Of a stretch of 64,000 nucleotides of DNA, positions 34,406 through 43,161 are shown piece after piece. The stretch covers positions 1-64,000 of the forward strand of contig PXRK01000002.1 in NCBI GenBank assembly GCA_003021015.1. Direction: 5' to 3'. Source of the DNA: Halobacteriales archaeon QS_4_66_20 (lineage in GTDB: Archaea > Halobacteriota > Halobacteria > Halobacteriales > Haloarculaceae). A program made the position numbers and the translations under genes. The notes under the pieces were generated by a model. That model worked only from the letters and a program-made list of their open reading frames with translations. It was not told where the DNA came from and searched no databases. The stretch's first letter is position 1, and each line of letters starts with the position of its first letter.

Positions 34406-35836
34406 CTACCCGTCCAGTTGTTCGGCGATGATCGCGTCGGCTCTCTCGACGAAGGACTCCTCCTCGCCCGCGGGGATCGTCGCCCCGGCGGCGACGTCGT
34501 GGCCGCCGCCGTCGCCACCGACCGCCCGCGAGGCCTCGCCCATCACCGCCGAGAGGTCGAGTCCCCGGCCGACGAGCCGGCCGGTCCCCCGCGAGGACAC
34601 CTTCGTCTCCTCGTCGTTCTTGCGGGCGAACGCGAGGATCGGCCGGTCGGGGTCGACGCCGTCGACGCCCAGCGCCATCCCCGCGACGATGCCGACGATG
34701 GTCTCCCGGATCTCCTCGCCGGCGTCGAACCACTGGACGTACTCTTCGCGCTCGACGCCCAGTTGCTTGACCGTCTCCAGGCCCTCCGAGAGGTTCCGGC
34801 GGTGGTTCGACAGCAGCCGCCGCGCGCGGTCGAACGCGTCCCCGCGGTCGCCGAGGCAGACCGCCAGCCCGACGTCGGCCCGCTCGTACCGGGCCGTCGC
34901 GTTCAACAGCGTCGAGAACTCGCTGGCGTCCCGTAGCTCCGTCCCCGGCTGCTCGCGCGTGAGCGTGTACGTCGTCCCGACGAGGCGCTCGGCCTTGTTC
35001 GCGGGCACGCCGCGCGTGATCGCCCGCTGGAGCAAGGCGCTCGCGACCGTCCGTTTCTCCTCGTCCGAGAGGTCGACCCAGCGCCGCCAGTCGCCGTCGG
35101 CCTGCAGCTCCACCGGCAGGTCCTGGAGGAAGGAGATCGCCCCCTGCTGGTCGTTGGTGATCCCCGGAATCCGGACCTCGCTTGCGTACTCCAGCAGCTT
35201 CGGCAGCGGCCGCGTCTGCTTGCCGTACAGCGCCAGGTCGGTCCCCTCCTCGAGGACACCCGCCGCGGCGCCCTCCTCGACGATGGCCCGGTTGGCGCCG
35301 ACGAGTTCGCCGTCGACGGCCTGCATGTCGCCGACGGCGCCGACCACTGCGAGCGCCGCGAGGTCCCTGTTGTCGGTGTCGTACTCGCCGTCGTCGTCGT
35401 CGGCTGCGAGCGCCCGGGCGAGCACGTACGCGGCGCCGGCGCCCGACAGTTCGGACGCGCCGTCGATGCCCGAGAGCAGCGGGTTGAGGTGGTACTCCGT
35501 CTCCGCGTCGGCGGGCTGGTGGTGGTCGGCGATCACGGGCTCGAAGTCGCCGGCCGCCTCGTGGGCCGCGATGGCGTCGAGCTGTCCGCTCCCGAAGTCG
35601 GTGAACAGCACCGTATCGAACTCGCGGGCGGCGAGGTCGGCGATCTCCGCGTCGTCGAGCTGCTTTTTGAAACACACCTCGTGTGCGATGCCCGCGCGCT
35701 CGAGAGCCGTCGACGCGACGGCGGCGCTGGTCAGCCCGTCGGCGTCGATGTGCGAGGCGAGCAACGCGGCGTCGGCCTCGTGCAGCCGGCGCGCACAGGC
35801 GTCCGCCCGCGAGTCGAGTTCTGGTACCGGTCCCAT
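34406..35836 (-). CDS. DHH-family single-strand exonuclease (archaeal RecJ-like)
   Basis: A 476-residue DHH/DHHA1 phosphoesterase. Motif I is LLASHIDADGLTSAA near residue 28, motif II VLFTDFGSGQLDAI near 78 and motif III VIADHHQPAD (DHH) near 100. The DHHA1 part contains FARKNDEETKVSSRGT and GGDGGGHDVAAGATIP, the nucleotide-gripping GGGH loop. It is of the archaeal RecJ/GAN type that trims single-stranded DNA or RNA and associates with GINS/MCM. Haloarchaea have several paralogues and I cannot say which this is. TATA-like GCTTAAG upstream. Confidence 0.88.
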   Translation of the reverse strand: MGPVPELDSRADACARRLHEADAALLASHIDADGLTSAAVASTALERAGIAHEVCFKKQLDDAEIADLAAREFDTVLFTDFGSGQLDAIAAHEAAGDFEPVIADHHQPADAETEYHLNPLLSGIDGASELSGAGAAYVLARALAADDDDGEYDTDNRDLAALAVVGAVGDMQAVDGELVGANRAIVEEGAAAGVLEEGTDLALYGKQTRPLPKLLEYASEVRIPGITNDQQGAISFLQDLPVELQADGDWRRWVDLSDEEKRTVASALLQRAITRGVPANKAERLVGTTYTLTREQPGTELRDASEFSTLLNATARYERADVGLAVCLGDRGDAFDRARRLLSNHRRNLSEGLETVKQLGVEREEYVQWFDAGEEIRETIVGIVAGMALGVDGVDPDRPILAFARKNDEETKVSSRGTGRLVGRGLDLSAVMGEASRAVGGDGGGHDVAAGATIPAGEEESFVERADAIIAEQLDG

Positions 35837-36047
35837 TACCCGTGGGTTGTCGCGGCTTCGGACTTAAGCTTCCGGAACGCTCCGGTGGCCCGGAGGGGCC
35901 TGGACCGAGCCGACAGTCTCGAATAAAACTGTCTCAATCATAAAAAACAAAATAAAAAAATTAATTTGTGTCCCACTCCGAGCAGCGATGCAAACAGGCC
36001 GACTGGCGGGGTATGGGGACGCCGTCACGACGCAGTGAGAGACAGGC
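35837..36047. other. divergent promoter region with an A/T tract
   Basis: Between the RecJ-like gene and tfb lies a strongly AT-rich block (about 35921-35967) with AAAAAATTAATTTG, probably the tfb TATA region followed by a leader of about 60 bases. GCTTAAG near 35865 is the TATA candidate of the RecJ-like gene. No gene is seen. Confidence 0.5.
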
Positions 36048-36953
36048 ATGAACGTCGAAACTGCCAGCAACGCAGATGGGTGTACGGAGTGTAGTGGAAA
36101 GGTACGGCGGGTCGGGACCGAGGACGTGTGCGAGCAGTGCGGGCTCGTCCAGGCCGAGCGGGAGATCGACCACGGGCCGGAGTGGCGGCCGTTCGACGAC
36201 GACCGGCGCCGGACGGGCGCGTGGCGGACGCGCACGCGACACGACAGGGGGCTCGCGACGCGGATCGGGTTCGGGCGGAGTGCAACGGCCCCCAGGGAGG
36301 GGTCGCGCCAGCTCGTGCGGATGCGCCGACAGCACCGGCGGGCACAGATCGGGCCGAAGCGCGATCGCAACAAGATGTACGCGTTCCGGGAGATCCAGCG
36401 GCTCACCACCGCACTGGGCCTGCCAACCTCGCTCGACGAGGGGGCCTGTGCGCTGTTCGAGTCCGCCCAGCGCGCGGAGCTGCTTTACGGGCGGACGCTG
36501 GAGGGGTTCGCGGCCGCGGCGGTGTACGCGACCTGCCGGACGCGGTCGCTCCCGCGGACGATGGCGGAGATCAGCCGGGTCGCGAAGGCCGACCAGCGGG
36601 AGCTCAAGGCGGCCTACGACGCGATGAACCGGGAGCTGGGCCTCCCCGTCGGCCCGGCCGATCCGGCCGGATTTCTGCCGCGGTACGCCTCGCGGCTCGA
36701 CCTGACGGCGGACGTCGAGTGCCGGGCCAGGGAGTACGCGACGGCGCTGAGCGAGCACGGCAAGCTGTGTGGCAAGAAGCCAAGCGGCGTCGCGGCCGCC
36801 TGTCTCTACAGGGCTGCCCTCGACCGGGGCGCTGATCTCACGCAGGCAGCCGCCGCTGACGTCGCTGACGTCTCCAGAATGACGATCCGCTCGACGGTCG
36901 AAACGATCGACTCGCTCCAGCCGGTGACGACGACGACGACGGCGGAGTGCTAA
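36048..36953 (+). CDS. tfb: transcription initiation factor IIB (TFB)
   Basis: A 301-residue TFB. The N-terminal zinc ribbon has CTECSGKVRRVGTEDVCEQCG, near residues 12-32. The B-reader/linker follows with EWRPFDDDRRRTGAWRTRTR and GFGRSATAPREG. Two cyclin-like repeats come next, marked by ASAVYATCR-like AAAAVYATCRTRSLPRTMAE near 160 and GVAAACLYRAALDRGADLTQ near 255. It recruits RNA polymerase to TBP-bound promoters. Haloarchaea carry many TFBs with overlapping target sets; this one has an Arg-rich linker and unusual Cys-rich tail end (TAEC). Confidence 0.93.
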   Translation: MNVETASNADGCTECSGKVRRVGTEDVCEQCGLVQAEREIDHGPEWRPFDDDRRRTGAWRTRTRHDRGLATRIGFGRSATAPREGSRQLVRMRRQHRRAQIGPKRDRNKMYAFREIQRLTTALGLPTSLDEGACALFESAQRAELLYGRTLEGFAAAAVYATCRTRSLPRTMAEISRVAKADQRELKAAYDAMNRELGLPVGPADPAGFLPRYASRLDLTADVECRAREYATALSEHGKLCGKKPSGVAAACLYRAALDRGADLTQAAAADVADVSRMTIRSTVETIDSLQPVTTTTTAEC

Positions 36954-36954
36954 A

Positions 36955-36962
36955 GTTTTAAC
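36955..36962 (+). promoter_or_regulatory. TATA box of the EtfD-like gene
   Basis: GTTTTAAC directly follows the tfb stop and lies 24-31 bases before the ATG at 36986. Confidence 0.5.
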
Positions 36963-36985
36963 CGCGTCGCGTGCAGGACATAACC

Positions 36986-39121
36986 ATGGTCCAAGACGGG
37001 GAGATCACTCCCACCCGCGAGACCTTCTGGCAGATCAGTCAGCTGGAGGAGGCTGTCTTCTATTTCCTGACGGCGGTGACGCTGCTGGTGCTCGGCGTCG
37101 GGCTGTACCAGCGGTTCGCCCGCTACACGCAGGGGCGGGCGGACCCGTTCCCCCGCCTCGACGACGTGGGGGCGCGCATCCGCGAGGCGACGCGGATCGC
37201 CGCCTCAAACGAGAAGCAGTTCGACCGTGACTTTGTCGGCGGCATGATGCACGCGTTCATTCTCTGGGGGTTTCTGACGCTGTTCATCGGGACGACGATC
37301 CTCGCGATCGACAAGTACGCCTACAAGCCGCTCACCAACGAGTCGTTCTACGTCGGCGACTTTTTCCTCTCGTACTCGTTCGTGATGGATCTGATGGGGC
37401 TGTTGTTCGTCTGTGGCATCTCGGTGGCGATCTACCGGCGGTACGTCGTCCGCAACGAGCGGCTGTGGGGCAAACACACCGGCTACGAGGACGACCTGTT
37501 CGTCTGGGCGCTGTTCGGCCTCGGCGTCGGCGGCTTCCTGCTGGAGTCGATGCGGATCGTCAGCTGGCAGGGCGGCCCCCAGTCGTTCGAGCAGGTGAGC
37601 TTCGTCAGTTACTTCCTGGCGACCGTGTGGACGACCGCCGGCCTCTCCGCCGAGACGGCGACCGACATCTACCCCGTCTTCTGGTGGAGCCACTCGATCC
37701 TCGCGCTGTGGTTCATCGCCTGGATCCCCTTCGCGAAGCCGTTCCACATGTTCTCCTCGTTCGCGAACGTCGTCACGCGCGACGAGAACGCCGGCGTCCG
37801 CCTGCCGGGCGTTCCCGCCGATCCCGCCGCCGACACCGAACTCGCGGACATCGACGACTTCACCTGGAAGCAGTTGCTCGACCACGACGCCTGCACCAAG
37901 TGCGGGCGCTGCTCGTCGGTCTGCCCGGCGAAGGCCTCCGACCGGCCGCTGGACCCCCGCGACGTCATTCTCGACCTGAAAGCCTACCGCCAGGAGCGCG
38001 ACGCTGGCGGCGAGGACGTGCCGATCATCGCCGACGGCGGCACGAGCGTCATCGACACCGAGACGATGGAGTCCTGCATGGCCTGCATGGCCTGCATGGA
38101 CGCCTGCCCCGTCGAGATCGAGCACGTCACGCAGTTCACGGAGATGCAACGGCAGATGGTCGAGCAGGCCGACGTCGACAGCAACGCCCAGGACGTATTC
38201 CAGAGCGTGATGCAGCAGGGCAACACGTTCGGCGACCCCGCCCGCAAGCGCCCGGACTGGACCGAGGACCTCGACTTCGAGGTGCCCGACGCCCGCGAGG
38301 AACCCGTCGAGTACCTCTGGTACGTCGGCGACTACCCCAGCTACGACGACCGCAACCAGAAAGTGGCCAAGAGTCTCGCACGCATCTTCGAGGCCGCCGG
38401 CGTCGACTACGGCATCCTCTACGAGGACGAGGTGTACGACGGCAACGACATCCGCCGGATGGGCGAGGAGTTGCTGTACGTGGACCAGGCCACACAGCTG
38501 ATCGGCGCCTTCGAGGACTGCGAGTTCGAGACGGTCGTCTGTACCGACCCGCACTCGTTCAACACGATCACCAACGAGTACCCCGAGATCGACTTCGGAG
38601 AGTACGCCGACGATCCGATGATGGAGGTGCCCCTGGAGGGGTACTGGAACGCCGACGGGTCGATCGACGCCGCCCACTACACCCAGGTCGTCGCCGACCT
38701 CGCCGAGTCCGGGGCGCTCGACGTGCCCGCCGCGCTGGACTACACCGTCACCTACCATGACCCCTGCCACCTCGGGCGGTACAACGACGTGTTCGAGGCG
38801 CCCCGGGACCTCGTCGAGCAGACGGGCTGTGACCTCCACGAGATGCCGCGCAACCGCGCCGACTCCTTTTGCTGCGGTGGCGGCGGCGGCGGGCTCTGGA
38901 TGGACTTCGACGAGGACCCAAAACCCAGCGAGGAGCGCCTCCGGGAAGCCCTGGAGGACACCGCAGCGGGCGACGCCGTCGAGAAGTTCGTCGTCGCCTG
39001 TCCGATGTGCATGACGATGTACGAGGACGGCCGCAAAACCGGCGACTTCGAGGACGACATCGAGGTGGTCGGCATCACCGAACTGCTCGCGGAGTCGCTG
39101 GACGGGGGAGCCGCGGCGTAG
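36986..39121 (+). CDS. membrane-bound Fe-S oxidoreductase (HdrD/EtfD-like)
   Basis: A 711-residue fusion. The N-terminus (about 1-270) has five to six membrane helices resembling the NarI/HdrE b-type cytochrome, with histidines in MMHAFILWG and WWSHSILAL. Two [4Fe-4S] ferredoxin motifs follow: CTKCGRCSSVCP and CMACMACMDACP. The C-terminus holds two CCG-type cysteine-rich units, the second as YHDPCHLGRY with SFCCGGGGGG and CPMCMTMY. This architecture matches the electron transfer flavoprotein:menaquinone oxidoreductase (EtfD/EMO) group, which feeds electrons from fatty-acid oxidation to quinone. Start chosen at the ATG after the TATA box. Confidence 0.85.
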   Translation: MVQDGEITPTRETFWQISQLEEAVFYFLTAVTLLVLGVGLYQRFARYTQGRADPFPRLDDVGARIREATRIAASNEKQFDRDFVGGMMHAFILWGFLTLFIGTTILAIDKYAYKPLTNESFYVGDFFLSYSFVMDLMGLLFVCGISVAIYRRYVVRNERLWGKHTGYEDDLFVWALFGLGVGGFLLESMRIVSWQGGPQSFEQVSFVSYFLATVWTTAGLSAETATDIYPVFWWSHSILALWFIAWIPFAKPFHMFSSFANVVTRDENAGVRLPGVPADPAADTELADIDDFTWKQLLDHDACTKCGRCSSVCPAKASDRPLDPRDVILDLKAYRQERDAGGEDVPIIADGGTSVIDTETMESCMACMACMDACPVEIEHVTQFTEMQRQMVEQADVDSNAQDVFQSVMQQGNTFGDPARKRPDWTEDLDFEVPDAREEPVEYLWYVGDYPSYDDRNQKVAKSLARIFEAAGVDYGILYEDEVYDGNDIRRMGEELLYVDQATQLIGAFEDCEFETVVCTDPHSFNTITNEYPEIDFGEYADDPMMEVPLEGYWNADGSIDAAHYTQVVADLAESGALDVPAALDYTVTYHDPCHLGRYNDVFEAPRDLVEQTGCDLHEMPRNRADSFCCGGGGGGLWMDFDEDPKPSEERLREALEDTAAGDAVEKFVVACPMCMTMYEDGRKTGDFEDDIEVVGITELLAESLDGGAAA

Positions 39122-39196
39122 ACAGCGGACCGCTCGCGAGTCGAACGTTCTTTAGGCCTCTCCCGCCGAGCGTACACAACCAGCCGCTTTCGATCC

Positions 39197-40588
39197 ATGC
39201 TCGGAATTCTCGTTTCACGTGCGGACGAGGCATCGGTCCACATCGGCGAGCAGTTGCTCGACGTCGCGGGGTGGCACCAGCGCGAGGACGACAGCCTGCC
39301 GGACGCCGCCGGCGGTGGCACGGTCTACGAGCGCGAGGGGGTCCAGCTCCGGGAGTTCGAGGACCTGCACATCTCCCTCGACCGCCCGGCCGCGGCGTTT
39401 GACGACCCCGACCTGCTCGTGTTCGCCTCCAAGCACTCCGGGGAGACCGGGCGGCTGCTGACGGCCCACCACACCGGTAACTTCGGCCCCGCCGACCACG
39501 GCGGCGCGGACAACGCCCTCGCGCAAGCCTGCCCGAATGCGCACGCCCGGGTACTCGACGCGCTCGCGGCGCACGCGCCAGAGGGGTACGACGTCGGCAT
39601 GGAGTGCACCCACCACGGCCCGACCGACGTCGGCGTCCCCTCGATGTTCGTCGAGGTCGGCAGCAGCGACGCCGAGTGGGCCGACCCCGCCGCGTCGGAG
39701 GCGGTCGCGCGGGCGATCCTCGACCTCGAGGGCGTCCCGCCCCACCGCGAGCCCGAGGACGGCGACGACTGGAACCGGCGACAGCTCGTCGGGGTCGGCG
39801 GCGGCCACTACGCGCCGCGGTTCGAGCGCGTCGCACGGGAGACGGACTGGGCGTTCGGCCACGTCGCCGCCGACTGGGGGCTGGACGCGCTGGGTGACCT
39901 CGACGCGCCAGCGGGCCAGGGCGTCCTTCGGGAGGCGTTCGAGGCGAGTCGCGCGGCGTACGCGCTCGTCGACGGCGACCGGCCGGCCGTCGAGGCGGCG
40001 CTCGCGGACCTCGACTGCCGGGTCGTCACCGAGACGTGGGTCCGGGAGACCGACGGCGTCGCCCTGCCGCTGGTTCGCCGGCTCGAACGCGAGGTCGAAA
40101 CCGTCGACGACGGACTGCGGTTCGGCGAGCGGGCAGCCGACGTGGCTGGCGGCAGTACTGTCGACGCCGACGACACCGACCTCGCCGTCGTCGACCTCCC
40201 CGCTGAACTCCTGGACGAGGCGCGGGGGATCGACCGCGAGGCGACCTACGACGCGCTCGTCGGGACGACGGTCGCGTTCGACACCGACCAGGGTGGGACG
40301 CGGCCCGCCGGCACCGTCGTCCTCGAATCCGAGGGCGACCGCGAGCGCGTCGTCGACCGGCTGCTCGCCGTCCTCCGGGAGCGCTACGACAGCGTCGAGC
40401 GCGACGGCGACGCCGTCGTCGCCCGCCAGGAGACGTTCGACCCCGAGAAAGCCCGGACGCTCGGCGTCCCCGAAGGACCGACGTTTGGCCGCCTCGCTGA
40501 CGGCGAAACTGTCGAGGTTGACGGGCGAACGATTCCGCCCGAGACTGTCCGGGAAACCCGGGAACGGCGGTTTTCGCTCCAGGAGTGA
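39197..40588 (+). CDS. dtdA: D-aminoacyl-tRNA deacylase (archaeal DtdA)
   Basis: A 463-residue DTD2-type deacylase that removes D-amino acids from mischarged tRNA. Conserved segments are MLGILVSRADEASVHI, LLVFASKHSGETGRLLTAHH near residue 75, GMECTHHGPTDVGVPSMFVE near 135 and VGVGGGHYAPRF near 198. Beyond the roughly 270-residue catalytic core is a haloarchaeal C-terminal extension. That extension ends GVPEGPTFGRLADGETVEVD, a phrase recalling RNase Z-type C-termini. The TGA stop is the left target duplication of a type A element. Confidence 0.93.
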   Translation: MLGILVSRADEASVHIGEQLLDVAGWHQREDDSLPDAAGGGTVYEREGVQLREFEDLHISLDRPAAAFDDPDLLVFASKHSGETGRLLTAHHTGNFGPADHGGADNALAQACPNAHARVLDALAAHAPEGYDVGMECTHHGPTDVGVPSMFVEVGSSDAEWADPAASEAVARAILDLEGVPPHREPEDGDDWNRRQLVGVGGGHYAPRFERVARETDWAFGHVAADWGLDALGDLDAPAGQGVLREAFEASRAAYALVDGDRPAVEAALADLDCRVVTETWVRETDGVALPLVRRLEREVETVDDGLRFGERAADVAGGSTVDADDTDLAVVDLPAELLDEARGIDREATYDALVGTTVAFDTDQGGTRPAGTVVLESEGDRERVVDRLLAVLRERYDSVERDGDAVVARQETFDPEKARTLGVPEGPTFGRLADGETVEVDGRTIPPETVRETRERRFSLQE

Positions 40589-40697
40589 TAGTGATTGTTG
40601 TGAGTCTTTACCACTGTCGACCCATCAGACGCCGGTGTCAGCCCGTGACACTCCCGAGAATTCGATGCGACTCCGAAAATAACCACAACAATCACTA
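40589..40697 (+). mobile_element. short inverted-repeat element, type A
   Basis: 109 bp from TAGTGATTGTTGTGAG to CCACAACAATCACTA, flanked by TGA at 40586-40588 (the dtdA stop) and TGA at 40698-40700. Same orientation as the copy at 20637 and highly similar to it. Confidence 0.88.
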
Positions 40698-40700
40698 TGA

Positions 40701-40757
40701 TACGGTCGTGCGTGACTCTGTAGAATGGCAATCTCCACGTACTCACGTCCGACAGTA
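40701..40757 (+). mobile_element. short inverted-repeat element, type C, internally deleted
   Basis: 57 bp from TACGGTCGTGCGTGA to TCACGTCCGACAGTA, flanked by TGA at 40698-40700 (shared with the preceding element) and TGA at 40758-40760. Left end matches the type C copy at 51389. Confidence 0.7.
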
Positions 40758-40832
40758 TGAGTGGCCTGCCAGAGCCCACCTTTCTTTCCGGTGGAAATAG
40801 CCGGCTGCTGGACGCGCGAACGCCGGGATGGG

Positions 40833-40852
40833 CGTCAGACGTCCGTCTGACG
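40833..40852. promoter_or_regulatory. perfect inverted repeat upstream of ftsZ1
   Basis: CGTCAGACG, two bases, then CGTCTGACG: a perfect 9-bp inverted repeat that ends ten bases before the ftsZ1 TATA box. Each arm contains GTCTGAC/GTCAGAC, the same heptamer found twice upstream of cdrL. A likely site for a dimeric regulator. Confidence 0.7.
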
Positions 40853-40862
40853 TTGGGGAAAA

Positions 40863-40870
40863 CTATAATA
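40863..40870 (+). promoter_or_regulatory. TATA box of ftsZ1
   Basis: CTATAATA, 28-35 bases before the ATG at 40898. Confidence 0.55.
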
Positions 40871-40897
40871 CCCTCGCTAGTAAGAACTACTTAAACC

Positions 40898-42061
40898 ATG
40901 GACTCGATTATCGACGACGCAATCGACGAGGCCGAGGAAGAGCGGGAGGAGGCCCGCGAGGAAGGCACACAGGGCGCCACCGGCGGGACCGGGACCGAGG
41001 AGCCGTCGACGTCGGGGCAGATGACCGACGAGGAGCTCGCGTCCGTCGTCAAAGATCTCGAAACGAAAATCACGGTCGTCGGCTGCGGAGGGGCCGGCGG
41101 CAACACGGTCACGCGGATGATGGAGGAGGGGATCCACGGGGCGAAACTGGTCGCGGCGAACACGGACGCCCAGCACCTCGCCGACGAGGTGACCGCGGAC
41201 ACGAAGATCCTCATCGGGCGCAAGCGGACCGGCGGCCGCGGCGCGGGGTCGGTCCCCAAGATCGGCGAGGAGGCCGCCCAGGAGAACATGGAGGACATCC
41301 AGCAGGCGATCGACGGCTCCGACATGGTGTTCGTCACGGCGGGGCTCGGCGGCGGGACCGGCACGGGCGCGGCGCCGGTCGTCGCACAGGCTGCCCAGGA
41401 CGCCGGCGCACTCACCATCTCGATCGTCACGATCCCGTTCACCGCCGAGGGCGAGCGACGGCGCGCCAACGCCGACGCCGGCCTCGAACGCCTGCGATCG
41501 GTGTCGGACACGGTGATCGTCGTCCCGAACGACCGCCTGCTCGACTACGCCCCCTCGATGCCGCTGCAGGACGCGTTCAAGATCTGCGACCGCGTCCTGA
41601 TGCGCTCGGTCAAGGGGATGACCGAACTGATCACCAAGCCCGGCCTCGTCAACGTCGACTTCGCCGACGTCCGGACGATCATGGAGAACGGCGGCGTCGC
41701 TATGATCGGCCTCGGCGAGTCCGACTCCGAGAACAAGGCCCAGGACTCGATCCGCTCCGCACTCCGGTCGCCGCTTTTGGACGTGGAGTTCGACGGTGCC
41801 AACTCCGCGCTGGTGAACGTCGTCGGCGGCCCCGATATGTCCATCGAGGAAGCAGAGGGCGTCGTCGAGGAGATCTACGACCGGATCGACCCCGACGCCC
41901 GCATCATCTGGGGCGCCTCCGTCAACCAGGAGTTCGAGGGCAAGATGGAGACGATGATCGTCGTCACGGGCGTCGAGAGCCCGCAGATCTACGGCAAGAG
42001 CGAAGCCGAGCAGGAGCGCGCCGCCAAGGAACTCGGCGACGACATCGACTACGTCGAATAA
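40898..42061 (+). CDS. ftsZ1: cell division GTPase FtsZ1
   Basis: A 387-residue FtsZ. It starts [19 protein letters not shown], as haloarchaeal FtsZ1 does. A disordered Gly/Thr/Glu linker follows, then [17 protein letters not shown] near residue 55. The tubulin signature [10 protein letters not shown] is near 150, and [16 protein letters not shown] (T7 region) near 255. The C-terminal tail ends DDIDYVE. FtsZ1 sets up the division ring that stabilises FtsZ2. The ftsZ1-secE-spt5 order is widely conserved in haloarchaea. An inverted repeat with GTCTGAC arms lies before the TATA box. Confidence 0.97.
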   Translation: MDSIIDDAIDEAEEEREEAREEGTQGATGGTGTEEPSTSGQMTDEELASVVKDLETKITVVGCGGAGGNTVTRMMEEGIHGAKLVAANTDAQHLADEVTADTKILIGRKRTGGRGAGSVPKIGEEAAQENMEDIQQAIDGSDMVFVTAGLGGGTGTGAAPVVAQAAQDAGALTISIVTIPFTAEGERRRANADAGLERLRSVSDTVIVVPNDRLLDYAPSMPLQDAFKICDRVLMRSVKGMTELITKPGLVNVDFADVRTIMENGGVAMIGLGESDSENKAQDSIRSALRSPLLDVEFDGANSALVNVVGGPDMSIEEAEGVVEEIYDRIDPDARIIWGASVNQEFEGKMETMIVVTGVESPQIYGKSEAEQERAAKELGDDIDYVE

Positions 42062-42227
42062 TCCCGTTTTCCGGTTCGGCGATCCACGAACCGTCGCCAC
42101 AACAGCACTGCCAGCAACCGTCAGCCAGTATCCCGGCGCGAGAGCGACCGTACCAGGAAAATTTTATCGAACGCGCCGGTCAACGCCAACCAATACATAG
42201 AAAAGCACGCAGCGAGAACCCCCGCCT

Positions 42228-42401
42228 ATGAACACGCCAACGGACCTCAGTTCGTACATCCGGGTGTTGAAGCTCGCCAGCACCCCCTCCTGGGAGGAGT
42301 TCAGCCAGGTCGCGAAGATCGCGGGCATCGGGATCCTGCTCGTCGGCTTCATCGGCTTCGTGATCTTCATGTTCATGAGCTTCGTCCCCGGGGGACCCTG
42401 A
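42228..42401 (+). CDS. secE: protein translocase subunit SecE/Sec61 gamma
   Basis: A 57-residue protein: an amphipathic N-terminal helix ([20 protein letters not shown]) followed by one membrane helix ([20 protein letters not shown]). This is the complete archaeal SecE, which clamps SecY in the translocon. TTTTATCG at 42162-42169 is the probable TATA box, giving a leader of roughly 35 bases. It lies between ftsZ1 and spt5. Confidence 0.93.
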   Translation: MNTPTDLSSYIRVLKLASTPSWEEFSQVAKIAGIGILLVGFIGFVIFMFMSFVPGGP

Positions 42402-42414
42402 CGGGAGGTTCGAG

Positions 42415-42852
42415 ATGGGGATCTATGCGGTCAAGACGACGGCCAGCCAGGAGCAAACAGTCGCGGACATGATCATCAACCGCGAGGAGCCGTCGATCCA
42501 CGCGGCGCTCGCGCCCGACTCGGTCACCTCCTACGTGATGGTCGAGGCCGACAACGACTCGGTGTTCGAGCGCATCCTCGACGAGATCCCGCACGCACGC
42601 GGGGTCGTCCAGGGCCAGACCTCGATGGCCGAGGTCGAGCACTTCCTCTCGCCGACGCCCGACGTCGAGGGGATCGCCGAGAGCGACATCGTCGAACTCA
42701 TCGCCGGCCCGTTCAAGGGCGAGAAAGCCCAGGTCCAGCGCATCGACGAGGGCAAAGACCAGGTGACCGTCGAACTGTACGAGGCGACGGTCCCGATTCC
42801 CGTCACTGTGCGGGGCGACCAGATCCGCGTGCTCGACTCCGACGAACGGTAA
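42415..42852 (+). CDS. spt5: transcription elongation factor Spt5
   Basis: A 145-residue Spt5/NusG. The NGN domain runs from MGIYAVKTTASQEQTVADMI to about residue 85. The KOW domain begins ELIAGPFKGEKAQVQRIDEG near 95. It binds the RNA polymerase clamp with Spt4 and increases processivity. The start lies 13 bases after secE. The last 39 bases of the gene, stop codon included, are repeated at 43110-43148. Confidence 0.95.
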   Translation: MGIYAVKTTASQEQTVADMIINREEPSIHAALAPDSVTSYVMVEADNDSVFERILDEIPHARGVVQGQTSMAEVEHFLSPTPDVEGIAESDIVELIAGPFKGEKAQVQRIDEGKDQVTVELYEATVPIPVTVRGDQIRVLDSDER

Positions 42853-43148
42853 GTCCACTAATACTGCCGGACGTGACTCTGTTATTCCGAGTGATACTCG
42901 GACTGGGGGTTTCGGTTGTCTCAGATGCTGAGCGCTATCCGGGTGGGAACGGAATCACGTCCGGCAGTATAAGCATCCGCGCCGCAGGCGCGGTTCACTG
43001 CACCGAGCACAGCGAGGTGCAGTAGTTTTGTACTAAATTTTGCGAGGAGCGGTTCCCGCAGCGAGCGACCAGCGGGAGCGAGCGAGGAAACCCGACGACG
43101 GAAAATTTAGGCGACCAGATCCGCGTGCTCGACTCCGACGAACGGTAA
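42814..43148 (+). repeat. 39-bp direct repeat of the spt5 3' end flanking a 257-bp insert
   Basis: The bases 42814-42852 (starting GGCGACCAGATCCGCGTGCT, ending with the TAA stop) recur exactly at 43110-43148. Between the copies are a complete type B element, then a stretch rich in short inverted repeats (CTGCACC/GGTGCAG; CGCTGG-type palindromes) ending in AAAATTTA. No gene is present in the insert. The pattern is that of attL/attR around remnants of an element that targeted the spt5 end. Confidence 0.7.
42862..42969 (+). mobile_element. short inverted-repeat element, type B
   Basis: 108 bp with perfect 15-bp ends TACTGCCGGACGTGA / TCACGTCCGGCAGTA, flanked by TAA at 42859-42861 and 42970-42972. 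Nearly identical to 17534-17641. Confidence 0.87.
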
Positions 43149-43161
43149 TCGACTTGCGGCC

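Noticed and set aside
42853-43109. Insert behind spt5 as an insertion sequence with a coding gene
   Set aside because: It is only 257 bp and contains no open frame of use. It is better explained as a short element plus integration scar.
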